64,000 bases of DNA from an uncultured Oscillibacter sp. (GCA_947365245.1 CANAWG010000010.1:42664-106663); one strand, 5' to 3'. Counted from the first letter of the stretch, positions 25,723 to 33,815 are shown. Numbers and translations are program-made. Notes: generated by a model not told the origin, from the sequence alone.

Positions 25723-26193
25723 ATGCTGAACTCGACGCTTTGCTATCTGGAGCGGGGAGACGCGTACCTGATGCTCCACCGGGTGAAGAAGAAGCACGAC
25801 CTGAACCGCGACAAGTGGATCGGCGTGGGCGGCAAGTGCGAGGAGGGGGAGAGCCCCGAGGACTGCGTCCTCCGGGAGACCCGGGAGGAGACGGGGTTGG
25901 TCTTGACGGACTTCCGCTACCGGGGGCTGGTGACGTTCGTCTCCGACCAGGCTCCCACGGAGTATATGCACCTCTTCACCGCCTCCCGGTGGACCGGGAC
26001 CCCCGTCCCCTGCGCGGAGGGGGAGCTGGCCTGGATCAAAAAGGCGGAGCTGCGGTCCCTGCCTATGTGGGAGGGGGACAGGATCTTCCTGGATCTGCTG
26101 GAGGAGGACGGGCCCTTTTTCTCTTTGAAGCTCCGCTACCAGGGAGAGCATCTGGCGGGCGCCTGGCTGAACGGGCGGCCCCTGACGGTATGA
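25723..26193 (+). CDS. NUDIX hydrolase (MutT/8-oxo-dGTP diphosphatase type)
   Basis: 156 aa. A complete Nudix box is present: G-x5-E-x7-REUxEExGU, seen in GGKCEEGESPEDCVLRETRE and ETGL. The N-terminus (LCYLERGDAYLMLHRVKKKH) resembles MutT-type enzymes that clear 8-oxo-dGTP; the true substrate is not certain. It starts at ATG 25723 behind AGGAGGG. It leads a three-gene operon with the DUF3783 and DUF523 genes. Confidence 0.9.
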   Translation: MLNSTLCYLERGDAYLMLHRVKKKHDLNRDKWIGVGGKCEEGESPEDCVLRETREETGLVLTDFRYRGLVTFVSDQAPTEYMHLFTASRWTGTPVPCAEGELAWIKKAELRSLPMWEGDRIFLDLLEEDGPFFSLKLRYQGEHLAGAWLNGRPLTV

Positions 26194-26206
26194 GGAGGCG
26201 GTTTGC

Positions 26207-26575
26207 GTGGCCGGAAAGATTTTGCTCTTTGGATTCGAGGACCTGTCCGCCATCGTGGCGGTGAGCGCGGCAATGGAGCCCTTTGGGGCGGAGGTGGTGC
26301 CCGTGGCCCGGGCGGACTACGGCCGCTCCATCGCCGCCCTGGCGGGGCTGGAGGGTCCCCGGGGCGTCCCCCACGCCGGCGGCCCCCTGGGGGGAAGAAT
26401 GCTGGTGTTCTGCGGCCTGGAGGACCGGATCGAATTGCTGCTGCCGGCGCTGGCCGCCGCCGGGGCGGGGCCGGACTGCCTCAAGGCGGTGCTGACGCCC
26501 CACAACCGCGCCTGGAGCGCCCTGCGCCTCTTTGAGGAGCTCAGCCGGGAGCACCGGGCCCTCCGGGGAAAGTGA
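26207..26575 (+). CDS. DUF3783 domain protein
   Basis: 122 aa, GTG start 26207 behind GAGGAGG. The DUF3783 features are the N-terminal KILLFGF, a central MLVFCGLEDRIELLLPALAA segment and the terminal TPHNRAWSALRLFEELSREH helix. The function is unknown. It lies 13 bp after the NUDIX gene and 10 bp before the DUF523 gene. Confidence 0.75.
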   Translation: MAGKILLFGFEDLSAIVAVSAAMEPFGAEVVPVARADYGRSIAALAGLEGPRGVPHAGGPLGGRMLVFCGLEDRIELLLPALAAAGAGPDCLKAVLTPHNRAWSALRLFEELSREHRALRGK

Positions 26576-26585
26576 GGCGGGCGGC

Positions 26586-27017
26586 ATGAGGCTGTTGATC
26601 TCCGCCTGTCTTCTGGGCTGCCGCTGCCGGTACGACGGCGCGTCCAAGGCCCACCCGCTGGCAGAGGAGCTGGCGCGGCGGCACACGCTGATCCCCGTCT
26701 GCCCGGAGCAGCTGGGGGGACTGCCCACGCCCCGTCCCCCGGCGGAGCGGCGGGGCGGGCTGGTGGTGACCCGGGACGGCCATGACGTGACGGCCCAGTA
26801 CCGCCGGGGGGCGGAGGAGGCGCTGGCCCTGTGCCGCGGGCTTGGGTGTGAGGCGGCGGTGCTGAAGGAGCGCAGTCCCTCCTGCGGCCGCGGGGCCGTC
26901 TACGACGGGACGTTCTCCGGCGCGCTGGTCCCCGGCGACGGCGTGGCGGCGGAGCTGCTCTCCGCCCACGGCATCCCGGTGTACGGCGAGTCCCAAATCG
27001 AGGAGCTGCTGAGGTGA
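26586..27017 (+). CDS. DUF523 / TudS-like thiouracil desulfidase family protein
   Basis: 143 aa. Family members include [4Fe-4S] enzymes that remove sulfur from 2-thiouracil. Candidate cluster cysteines and motifs visible are SACLLGCRCRYDG near residue 6, PVCPEQLGGLPTPRPP and KERSPSCG. ATG 26586 has GAGGCGGG upstream. Thiouracil salvage is suggestive because a uracil permease operon follows directly, but the link is inference. Confidence 0.82.
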   Translation: MRLLISACLLGCRCRYDGASKAHPLAEELARRHTLIPVCPEQLGGLPTPRPPAERRGGLVVTRDGHDVTAQYRRGAEEALALCRGLGCEAAVLKERSPSCGRGAVYDGTFSGALVPGDGVAAELLSAHGIPVYGESQIEELLR

Positions 27018-27042
27018 CAGAGGGAGACCTCTGTCACTTTTT
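27014..27042 (+). terminator. Terminator of the NUDIX operon
   Basis: GTGACAGAGG, loop GAGA, CCTCTGTCAC, then TTTTT. The stem includes the TGA stop codon. Confidence 0.9.
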
Positions 27043-27088
27043 ACAATTCGCGCCAAGATTTTTCGCCTCGCTTCGTGGGAAAACGGGC

Positions 27089-27118
27089 TTGTATTTACCG
27101 CCGCTTTTCTGTTATAAT
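27089..27118 (+). promoter_or_regulatory. Promoter of the uracil permease operon
   Basis: TTGTAT at 27089-27094, 18 bp, TATAAT at 27113-27118. The start of transcription should be near 27125, about 155 nt before the permease start codon. Confidence 0.68.
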
Positions 27119-27147
27119 AAGCGAAAATGGAGAAGAGGAGGGATACC

Positions 27148-27267
27148 ATGCTGAGAGCGGTGAAAAGCGCGGCGGCGGTGTCTTCCCTTTCCGTTTTTGA
27201 CGTTTCCCTTTCCTGGACCGGCCCTGGAGCCGGTATTTTTTTGTGCAAAATTCCGCGGAACAAATGA
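27148..27267 (+). CDS. 39-codon leader peptide in the uracil permease leader
   Basis: ATG 27148 with a strong site (GAGGAGGGATACC) to TGA 27265-27267. After a neutral start (MLRAVKSAAAV), the codons become pyrimidine-rich (TCTTCCCTTTCCGTTTTTGA at 27181-27200). The intrinsic terminator at 27217-27242 lies inside the reading frame. This matches the pyrBI plan of UTP-sensing attenuation, where a ribosome close behind a paused polymerase prevents the terminator from forming. The peptide itself probably has no function. Confidence 0.6.
   Translation: MLRAVKSAAAVSSLSVFDVSLSWTGPGAGIFLCKIPRNK
27217..27242 (+). terminator. Attenuator inside the leader peptide frame
   Basis: ACCGGC, loop CCTGGA, GCCGGT, A, then seven T. 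It sits 39 nt upstream of the uracil permease start codon, so termination here would keep the permease off. Confidence 0.75.
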
Positions 27268-27280
27268 GAGGAGAGAAGCT

Positions 27281-28663
27281 ATGAAAGAGACCAACAACAC
27301 CGCCCCCATCCGGGACGCCCGCACGCTGGGCCTGCCCAAAATGCTGATCCTGGGCCTCCAGCACATGTTCGCCATGTTCGGCGCCACGGTCCTGGTGCCC
27401 ATCCTGGTGAACTCCTACGGCCTGCCCCTGTCCATCCAGACAACGCTCTTCTTCGCCGGCATCGGCACGCTGTTCTTCCATGTCTGCACCCGGATGAAGG
27501 TCCCCGCGTTCCTGGGGTCCTCCTTCGCGTTCCTGGGGGGCTTCGCCGCCGTGGCGGGGCTGGACAGCGGCATCTACGCCGGCATGGCCCCCGCCGAGAA
27601 GCTCCAGTACGCCTGCGGCGGCATCGTGGTGGCGGGCCTTTTGTACGTGGTCCTGGCCCTGATTATCAAGGCCGTGGGCGTCCACAAGGTCATGCACTAC
27701 CTGCCCCCGGTGGTCACCGGCCCCATCATCATCCTCATTGGGCTGAACCTGGCCCCCTCCGCCGTGAACAACGCCTCCACCTGCTGGTGGCTGGCCCTGG
27801 TGGCCATGGCCATCATCGTGGCGGCCAACATCTGGGGACGTGGGATGATCAAGATCATCCCCATTCTCCTGGGCGTGGTGGGCGCCTATGTGGTGGCGGT
27901 TGTCGCCAATCTGGCGGGGGTGACCACCGCCGCCGGCGCGCCCTTGATCGACTTCACCAGTGTGCGGGACGCCGGTCTGATGGGCCTCCAGCCTTTCCTG
28001 ACGGACTTCACCGGCTCCGTGGCCAAATTTGACCTCTCCTCCATTCTGGTAATGGCCCCCATCGCCATCGCCTCCATGATGGAGCACATCGGCGACATGT
28101 CCGCCATCTCCGCCACCGTGGGTGAGAACTTCATCGAGGACCCGGGCCTCCACCGCACCCTCATCGGCGACGGCATCGCCACCTCCCTCTCCGCCCTCTT
28201 CGGCGGCCCCGCCAACACCACCTACGGTGAGAACACCGGCGTGCTGGTGCTCTCCCGGGTATACGACCCCAGGGTGATCCGCCTGGCGGCCATCTACGCC
28301 CTGGTGCTGTCCTTCAGCCCCAAGTTCGCGGCGGTGGTGAACTCCATGCCCGCGGCCATCGTGGGCGGCGTGTCCTTTATCCTCTACGGCATGATCTCCG
28401 CCATCGGCGTGCGCAACGTGGTGGAGAACCGGGTGGACTTCACCAACTCCCGGAACCTCATCATCGCCGCCGTGATCCTGGTGTGCGGCCTGGGCTTCAC
28501 CGGCGGGCTGACGTTCACCGTGGGGGGCGTCTCCATCACGTTGACGAGCCTTGCCATCGCGGCCATCGCCGGCATTGTGCTCAACGCCGTCCTCCCCGGC
28601 AACGACTTCCAGTTCGGCCAGTCCGAGGGTGCGGACACCGCCGCCTCCCTGGGCCGGTATTGA
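27281..28663 (+). CDS. uraA: Uracil permease (NCS2 family)
   Basis: A proton-coupled uracil importer, 460 aa with 12-14 membrane segments. UraA-type motifs are GLQHMFAMFGATVLVP, VPAFLGSSFAF, the NCS2 signature in VTGPIIILIGLNLAPSAV, and substrate-site residues in EHIGDMSAIS and GGPANTTYGENTG. ATG 27281 has GAGAGGAGAG upstream; longer in-frame starts would run through the attenuator. Expression is probably set by the attenuator. Confidence 0.92.
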   Translation: MKETNNTAPIRDARTLGLPKMLILGLQHMFAMFGATVLVPILVNSYGLPLSIQTTLFFAGIGTLFFHVCTRMKVPAFLGSSFAFLGGFAAVAGLDSGIYAGMAPAEKLQYACGGIVVAGLLYVVLALIIKAVGVHKVMHYLPPVVTGPIIILIGLNLAPSAVNNASTCWWLALVAMAIIVAANIWGRGMIKIIPILLGVVGAYVVAVVANLAGVTTAAGAPLIDFTSVRDAGLMGLQPFLTDFTGSVAKFDLSSILVMAPIAIASMMEHIGDMSAISATVGENFIEDPGLHRTLIGDGIATSLSALFGGPANTTYGENTGVLVLSRVYDPRVIRLAAIYALVLSFSPKFAAVVNSMPAAIVGGVSFILYGMISAIGVRNVVENRVDFTNSRNLIIAAVILVCGLGFTGGLTFTVGGVSITLTSLAIAAIAGIVLNAVLPGNDFQFGQSEGADTAASLGRY

Positions 28664-28690
28664 TGGAGGAGAGCGCGAAGCGCAAATAAA

Positions 28691-28765
28691 AGTTTCGCCA
28701 GCCTTTACAAAGGCTGCGGGGTCCCGGGGCGGCGCCCCGGGGCGCGCCGCGCACGGCGCGAAACT
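28691..28765 (+). repeat. Four-way-junction-like repeat element
   Basis: AGTTTCGC at 28691-28698 pairs with GCGAAACT at 28758-28765. These ends enclose three hairpins: CAGCCTTT/AAGGCTG, CCCCGGGGC/GCCCCGGGG and GCGCCG/CGGCGC. The cloverleaf-like form resembles a dispersed repeat I have seen described in related gut Firmicutes (recalled, not checked). A further hairpin, CTTTGCCGCC/GGCGGCAAA, lies at about 28803-28825. Confidence 0.6.
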
Positions 28766-28863
28766 CTCTGCATGATACAGAAAAAACCGGAAACTGAGAG
28801 CGCCTTTGCCGCCAAAGGCGGCAAACAGCGTCCCCGTTAGAAGCTCCCTGCGGATACCACCCC

Positions 28864-28897
28864 CAGCCCCGGAGAGAATTTCTCTCCGGGGCTGTTT
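28864..28897 (+). terminator. Terminator before birA
   Basis: CAGCCCCGGAGAGA, loop ATT, TCTCTCCGGGGCTG, TTT. It separates the uracil permease region from birA. Confidence 0.85.
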
Positions 28898-28923
28898 ACA
28901 CGCCCTGAAAAATGTGGTATATT
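28895..28923 (+). promoter_or_regulatory. Promoter of birA
   Basis: TTTACA at 28895-28900, 17 bp, TATATT at 28918-28923, directly behind the preceding terminator. Confidence 0.6.
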
Positions 28924-28957
28924 CTCAATCGTTAAACTGACAGAGGGAGGTGACGCC

Positions 28958-29959
28958 ATGAGCCGCAGGACCGTTCTGGAGCTGCTCCGGGGCCGGGAGG
29001 ATTTCCTCTCCGGAGAGGACTTGAGCCGCCGCTTAGGCCTCAGCCGCGCCGCCGTGTGGAAAGCGGTGGACGCCCTGCGAAAAGAGGGCTACGCCATCGA
29101 GGCCCGCACAGGGCTGGGCTACCGCCTCACCGCCGCGCCGGACGCCATGACGGAATCGGAGATCCGAAGCTTTCTGGGTGAGACGGCCCTGGTGGGCCGG
29201 ACGCTTCAGTGCTTTGATGAGCTGGACTCCACCAACCTCCGGGCAAAGCAGCTGGCCCTGGCGGGGGCGCCGGACGGCGCCGTGGTGACGGCGGACTGCC
29301 AGACCGCCGGCCGGGGCCGGATGGACCGCTCCTTCCAGTCCCCCAGGGGCAAGGGCGTGTATTTGACGGCGCTGCTGCGCCCCGATCTTCCGCCGGAGCG
29401 GCTGCTGCCGGTGACGGCCATGGCCGGCGTGGCGGTGTGTGACGCGGTGGAGGAGCTGTGCGGTGTCCGCCCGGGGCTGAAGTGGCCCAACGACCCGGTG
29501 CTGGGGGGTAAAAAGCTCTGCGGCATTTTGACGGAGCTCTCCCTGGAGGGGGAGACGGGCCGGGTGCAGTACCTGGTGCTGGGCATCGGCGTCAACGTGG
29601 GACAGACCGCCGGGGACTTCACCCCGGAGGTGGCGGAGATGGCCACGTCCCTCGCCATGGCCCTGGGGCGGAGCGTGTCCCGTCCGGCCCTGGCGGCGGC
29701 GGAGATTCGGGCGCTGGATCGGCTGTACGCGGATCTGCTGGAGGGAAACCTGGCGCCGTACCTGGCCGCCTGCCGCAGGGACTGCGTGAACCTGGGCAGG
29801 ACCGTGCAGCTGATCTCGCCGGACGGGACCCGGGAGACCGCCCGGGCGCTGGACATCGACGACGACTTCAGCCTGGTGGTGCGGGGGTCGGCGGGCGAGG
29901 TCAAGACCGTCCGCTCCGGCGAGGTCTCCGTCCGGGGAATGTATGGATATACCGAATAG
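28958..29959 (+). CDS. birA: Bifunctional biotin-[acetyl-CoA-carboxylase] ligase / biotin repressor
   Basis: Attaches biotin to carboxylases and represses biotin genes. 333 aa. The N-terminal winged helix (residues 1-60: GEDLSRRLGLSRAAVWKAVD) binds DNA. The central ligase domain has GRGRMDR (biotinyl-AMP loop), LKWPNDPVLGGKKLCGIL and GIGVNVGQ. A C-terminal SH3-like domain follows. The repressor half makes it the probable partner of the operator at bioY. The chromate transporter genes follow closely. Confidence 0.95.
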   Translation: MSRRTVLELLRGREDFLSGEDLSRRLGLSRAAVWKAVDALRKEGYAIEARTGLGYRLTAAPDAMTESEIRSFLGETALVGRTLQCFDELDSTNLRAKQLALAGAPDGAVVTADCQTAGRGRMDRSFQSPRGKGVYLTALLRPDLPPERLLPVTAMAGVAVCDAVEELCGVRPGLKWPNDPVLGGKKLCGILTELSLEGETGRVQYLVLGIGVNVGQTAGDFTPEVAEMATSLAMALGRSVSRPALAAAEIRALDRLYADLLEGNLAPYLAACRRDCVNLGRTVQLISPDGTRETARALDIDDDFSLVVRGSAGEVKTVRSGEVSVRGMYGYTE

Positions 29960-29975
29960 AATGGGAGGGAATTCC

Positions 29976-30518
29976 TTGAAACTGCTTTGGGAACTGTTTT
30001 GGACCTTTGCCAGAATGGGCGTCATCACCTTTGGCGGCGGCATGGCCATGCTGCCCATCCTCCAGCGGGAGGTGGTGGAGAACAAGCACTGGGCCACAGA
30101 GGAGGAGCTGACGGACTACTACGCCATCGGCCAGTGTACCCCCGGCATCATCGCCGTGAATACGGCCACGTTTATCGGCCAGAAGCTCTCCGGCGCGGCG
30201 GGAGGCATTGTGGCGACGCTGGGGTTGGTGTTCCCCTCCCTGGTGATCATCTCCATCCTGGCAGGGCTCATCACCAACTTCGCCCACCTGGCGTGGGTGA
30301 AGAACGCCTTTGCCGGCATCCAGGTGTGCGTGTGCGTGCTGATCTTCAACTCCGTGGTGAAGCTGCTGAAAAAGTCCGTGGTGGATAAGCGCACGGCGGT
30401 GATCTTCGTGCTGGTGCTGGCCGGGGGGCTTCTTTTGAATCTGTCCCCGGTGTGGTTTGTCATCGCCGCGGCCCTGGCGGGCGTCCTCCTGAAAAACCTG
30501 GAGGTGAGAAAGTCATGA
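29976..30518 (+). CDS. Chromate transporter family protein, first half-size subunit
   Basis: 180 aa with about six membrane segments and the CHR-domain motifs FGGGMAMLPILQREVV, IGQCTPGIIAVNTATFIG and GLVFPSLVII. The likely start is TTG 29976, with GGGAGGG 6 nt upstream and the family-typical beginning LKLLWELFWTFARMG. Upstream ATGs at 29943 and 29961 lack a site. Half-size CHR proteins act in pairs, and the second half overlaps this gene by 4 bp. Chromate itself may not be the natural substrate. Confidence 0.85.
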   Translation: MKLLWELFWTFARMGVITFGGGMAMLPILQREVVENKHWATEEELTDYYAIGQCTPGIIAVNTATFIGQKLSGAAGGIVATLGLVFPSLVIISILAGLITNFAHLAWVKNAFAGIQVCVCVLIFNSVVKLLKKSVVDKRTAVIFVLVLAGGLLLNLSPVWFVIAAALAGVLLKNLEVRKS

Positions 30519-31138
30519 TCCCCATCTATCTGCGGCTCTACTGGGAGTTTTTCAAGACCGGCCTCTTCGCCGTGGGCGGCGGCATGGCCACCTTGCCTTT
30601 CCTCCAGAACATCGGCGAGACCACCGGCTGGTACACCTACGGCGACCTGATGAATATGCTGGCGGTGTCGGAGTCCACCCCCGGCCCCATCGGCATCAAC
30701 ATGGCCACCTACGTGGGCTTCACCGTGGGGGGCGTCCCTGGGGCGGTGATCGCCACGCTGGGGGAGATCACCCCCTCCATCGTCGTGATTTTGATCGTGG
30801 CGGCGGTGCTCCGCAGCTTCCGGGATAACGTCTACGTGGACGGGGCGTTCTACGGCCTGCGGCCCGCCTCCACCGGCCTCATCGGCGCGGCCTGCGCGGC
30901 GGTAGCGCTGGAGGTGCTGACCAACGTGGAATCCGCCAAGGCGGCCGGGAGCCTGGTGAAGTCTTTCCGCCTGGGAGAGGGGGGGCTTGCGGGCCTCCTC
31001 AACTGGCGGGGGCTGGCGCTGGCGGCGCTGCTGCTGGCGCTGACCAATTGGTTTAAGCCCACGAAGAAGCTGCACCCCATCGTGTTCATCGCCCTGTCCG
31101 CCGTGGTGGGCGTGGTGTTTGGCTTCGCGGGGGCGTGA
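30515..31138 (+). CDS. Chromate transporter family protein, second half-size subunit
   Basis: 207 aa, starting at ATG 30515 in an ATGA overlap with the previous stop. CHR motifs are AVGGGMATLPFLQNIGE, SESTPGPIGINMATYVG and GEITPSIVVI. The C-terminal part adds further membrane helices. The overlap implies translational coupling and a 1:1 complex with the first subunit. Confidence 0.88.
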   Translation: MIPIYLRLYWEFFKTGLFAVGGGMATLPFLQNIGETTGWYTYGDLMNMLAVSESTPGPIGINMATYVGFTVGGVPGAVIATLGEITPSIVVILIVAAVLRSFRDNVYVDGAFYGLRPASTGLIGAACAAVALEVLTNVESAKAAGSLVKSFRLGEGGLAGLLNWRGLALAALLLALTNWFKPTKKLHPIVFIALSAVVGVVFGFAGA

Positions 31139-31192
31139 GCGCTCCCTGTCTCTGCGGAAGCGGAGAAACCGCGCCCATTGGCACAGCGTTTG

Positions 31193-31224
31193 AAAGAGGT
31201 CTGCCCGTCGGGCAGACCTCTTTT
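31193..31224 (+). terminator. Terminator of the birA-chromate operon
   Basis: AAAGAGGTCTGCCC, loop GTC, GGGCAGACCTCTTT, then TT. Confidence 0.88.
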
Positions 31225-31259
31225 CGTTCCCTGCGTCCCAAAGCAGCCCGGGTTCCGTG

Positions 31260-32330
31260 CTACCGCCCCAGGCGGCTCAGCAGCCGTCCCGTCTCGATGG
31301 CCGCCAGCTCCCGCACGCCGTCGAAGTCCACGTAGGGGTTGTAAACCGCCTCCAGGCGGTCGTGGCTGGCCTTGGCGTCTTTCAGCGCCGCCACGCCCTC
31401 CTGCCGCAGCAGCGCCGCCATCCGGGCCTGGAACCGCAGCCGCTTTCCGCCGCCGGTCTCCGCCATGGCGTCCAGGCGGACGCGGCGGTAGGGCTTTTGG
31501 CCGTAGTCCATGCCGGGGCGGGAGGTGACAAAGGCCAGTCCCAGGCCGGGGATCAGCAGGTGCTCGATCCGGCTCAGGTCCTCCGGCGAGGGGCAGAGGA
31601 TGGTGTCCCAGCCGTTCTCCGCCGCCGCCGCGTGGAGGCGGGCCAGGCCCTCTCCCGCCAGCTCCCAGCTGTCGGCGAACTCGTAGACCCTGGGGCAGAG
31701 GGCGTCCACGCTGTCAAAGCGCCAGACGTACCCCTTGTGGGTGATGCTGCCGAGAAAGCGGCGGGTGGTTTTGCCCCGCTCTCCGCCCCGGCGGCGGAGC
31801 TCCCGGGAGATGACGCCGCTGATCCGGCGGTCCGCCCGCTGGCGGTCAAACCCGGCGCGGACGGCGGCCATGGCGTCCAGCTCCACCTGCCGGGCGGCCT
31901 TCAGGCTGTGGTAGGCCCGGACATAGGCGGCTTTGTAGGCGTGGGTGTGGGCCTTGACGGCCCCGGCGTCCGCCTTGGCGGCGGTAAGGTCGTAAAACCG
32001 CCCCAGGTCCACATACCGGTCCACGGCGGCGGGGTATTGGGGCTCGATGACGTGGGGCGACGTGCCGTCCACCACGGCGCACCGCAGCTCCGGCAGCACC
32101 ACGCCGTCCAGAGAGTCCGGGTCCCCGGAGCACCACAGCCGCTCCACCGGCGTCCCCGCTGCCTCCATGGCCCGGGCCACCTCTTTCATAAAGGTGTTCT
32201 TTCCCACGCCGGGGCCGCCTTTCAGGACCATGAGATCATAAGTATCCTCGATGTCCACCAGCTCCGAAAACAGGTTTTGAAATCCCTCTCCGCTGTTGGC
32301 TCCCACGAAAAAATCGGTCACTTGCGCCAT
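31260..32330 (-). CDS. P-loop ATPase of unknown role (PRK06851-like)
   Basis: 356 aa. The P-loop is GGPGVGKNTF near residue 38, so Asn stands where Ser/Thr is normally found before the second Thr. The protein then reads RLWCSGDPDSLDGVVLPEL and AVVDGTSPHVIEPQYPAAVD, typical of a clostridial ATPase family with two P-loop-like halves; the second half has no clear Walker A. I chose ATG 32330 because ATG 32348 is part of the GGGAGGA ribosome site. Neighbours give no functional hint. Confidence 0.72.
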   Translation of the reverse strand: MAQVTDFFVGANSGEGFQNLFSELVDIEDTYDLMVLKGGPGVGKNTFMKEVARAMEAAGTPVERLWCSGDPDSLDGVVLPELRCAVVDGTSPHVIEPQYPAAVDRYVDLGRFYDLTAAKADAGAVKAHTHAYKAAYVRAYHSLKAARQVELDAMAAVRAGFDRQRADRRISGVISRELRRRGGERGKTTRRFLGSITHKGYVWRFDSVDALCPRVYEFADSWELAGEGLARLHAAAAENGWDTILCPSPEDLSRIEHLLIPGLGLAFVTSRPGMDYGQKPYRRVRLDAMAETGGGKRLRFQARMAALLRQEGVAALKDAKASHDRLEAVYNPYVDFDGVRELAAIETGRLLSRLGR

Positions 32331-32505
32331 AACGCTCTGTCCTCCCATCGGTTTTTACACCCTCAAACTATGCCGGAAGGACTTGACCTGACAGCGCTTT
32401 TTTCAAAAGCGTCCCCGCTTGACTTCCCCGTCCCCGTGGGGTATCATAATCTCTGTGAAAATCGGACGGCCAACCAAAATACGGAACGAATCAGGAGGCG
32501 ATCTC

Positions 32506-33384
32506 ATGCGCATCACCCTTTCCCACGGTGCCCTGGAGGCCGCGGTCCAGACCCGGGGCGGCGAGCTGGTCTCTCTGCGCCGGGAGGGCGTGGAGTACAT
32601 CTGGGGCGGCGACCCGGCGTTCTGGTCCGGACAGAACCCCATCCTCTTTCCCGTGGTGGGCTCTTTGAAAGGCGGACAGGTGGACATCGGCGGCGAGACG
32701 TTCGAGATGGCCCGCCACGGCTTCGCCCGGCACGCGGAGTTCACCCCCGTGGAGCAGGGGGGCGATTTCGCCCTGCTGGAGCTGCGCCAGAGCGCGGAGA
32801 CGCTGGCGCGCTATCCGTTCCCCTTTGCCCTGCGGGTAGAGCACCGGCTGCTGGAGGGGGGCTTCTCCACCGCCTTTACCGTGGAGAACACCGGCGGGGC
32901 GCCCATGCCTTTCTGCATCGGCGCCCATACCGCCTTTTGCTGCCCCCTGGCGGCGGGGGAGCGGTTTGAGGACTACCGCCTGGTATTCGACCGCCCGGAG
33001 GACGCCGCGACGCTGCTGCTGACGCCGGAGGGATTGCTCCGGGACGGGGCGTCGGAGCCCATGCTCCATGGCGGCGTGCTGCCGCTGGACTACGAGGTGT
33101 TCCGCCGGCTGGACACCGTGATCTTTCAGGGGCTTCAGTCCCGCGGCGTCTCCCTGGTCCACCGGGATACCGGCCGGGGCGTGCGCATGGACTTCTCCCA
33201 GTTCCCCATGGCGGCCTTTTGGACCAAGCCCGGCGCGCCGTTCCTCTGCCTGGAGCCCTGGCAGGGCTGCGCCGCCTTTGAGGGGGAGACCGGGCGGTTC
33301 CGGGATAAGCCCTGGGTCATTACCCTGGCCCCGAGGGAGCGGCGGACGCTGGCCTACACCGTCACCCTGCTCTCCGGGGACTGA
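32506..33384 (+). CDS. Aldose 1-epimerase family protein (LacX-like)
   Basis: A galactose-mutarotase-like beta-sandwich, 292 aa. It converts alpha and beta anomers of sugars or phosphosugars. Likely catalytic His in CIGAHTAFCCPL near residue 143 and the Glu in LCLEPWQG near 249. N-terminal hallmarks are GGELVSLRREGVEYIWGGD and NPILFPVVG. It starts at ATG 32506 behind AGGAGGCG. The deformylase-like gene follows after 20 bp. Confidence 0.88.
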   Translation: MRITLSHGALEAAVQTRGGELVSLRREGVEYIWGGDPAFWSGQNPILFPVVGSLKGGQVDIGGETFEMARHGFARHAEFTPVEQGGDFALLELRQSAETLARYPFPFALRVEHRLLEGGFSTAFTVENTGGAPMPFCIGAHTAFCCPLAAGERFEDYRLVFDRPEDAATLLLTPEGLLRDGASEPMLHGGVLPLDYEVFRRLDTVIFQGLQSRGVSLVHRDTGRGVRMDFSQFPMAAFWTKPGAPFLCLEPWQGCAAFEGETGRFRDKPWVITLAPRERRTLAYTVTLLSGD

Positions 33385-33404
33385 GAGCGGCAGGGGGAAG
33401 CGCC

Positions 33405-33815
33405 ATGGTGCGGGAAATCGTAAAGGACCCCCGTCTCCTCTCCCGGCGGGCGGAGGACGCCGGGGTGGAGGACCTGGAGACGGCCCGGGACCTGCTGGAC
33501 ACCCTGGCCGCCCACCGCAGAGACTGCGTCGGCATGGCGGCCAACATGATCGGCGTGAACCGGCGGGTCATCGTCTTTGAAAACGGCGGGACGGACACGG
33601 TGATGTTCAACCCGGAGATCATCCGGCAGTCCGGCCCCTACCAGGCGGAGGAGGAGTGCCTCTCTTTCTCCGGGGCCCGGAAGGCCCAGCGGTGGCGGAC
33701 CATCCAGGTGCGCTATGAAAACGAGCTGTTCCGGGTCCGGACCGGGACGTTCACCGGCCGGACGGCCCAGATTATCCAGCACGAGATCGACCACTGCGAG
33801 GGAGTTCTGATCTAG
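33405..33815 (+). CDS. def: Peptide deformylase
   Basis: Removes the formyl group from nascent proteins. 136 aa. Motif 2 is EECLSFSG (metal Cys) and motif 3 is QHEIDHCEG (HExDH). Motif 1 is GMAANMIG instead of GLAAPQIG, so the usual active-site Gln is replaced by Met. This marks the short clostridial subgroup, whose activity is less certain. Its TAG stop is directly followed, in the same frame, by an Rhs core fragment. Confidence 0.82.
   Translation: MVREIVKDPRLLSRRAEDAGVEDLETARDLLDTLAAHRRDCVGMAANMIGVNRRVIVFENGGTDTVMFNPEIIRQSGPYQAEEECLSFSGARKAQRWRTIQVRYENELFRVRTGTFTGRTAQIIQHEIDHCEGVLI

Noticed and set aside
31257..32969. A 570-codon plus-strand frame over the ATPase gene and part of the epimerase
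   Set aside because: Antisense shadow of the ATPase and out of frame with the epimerase. No domain.
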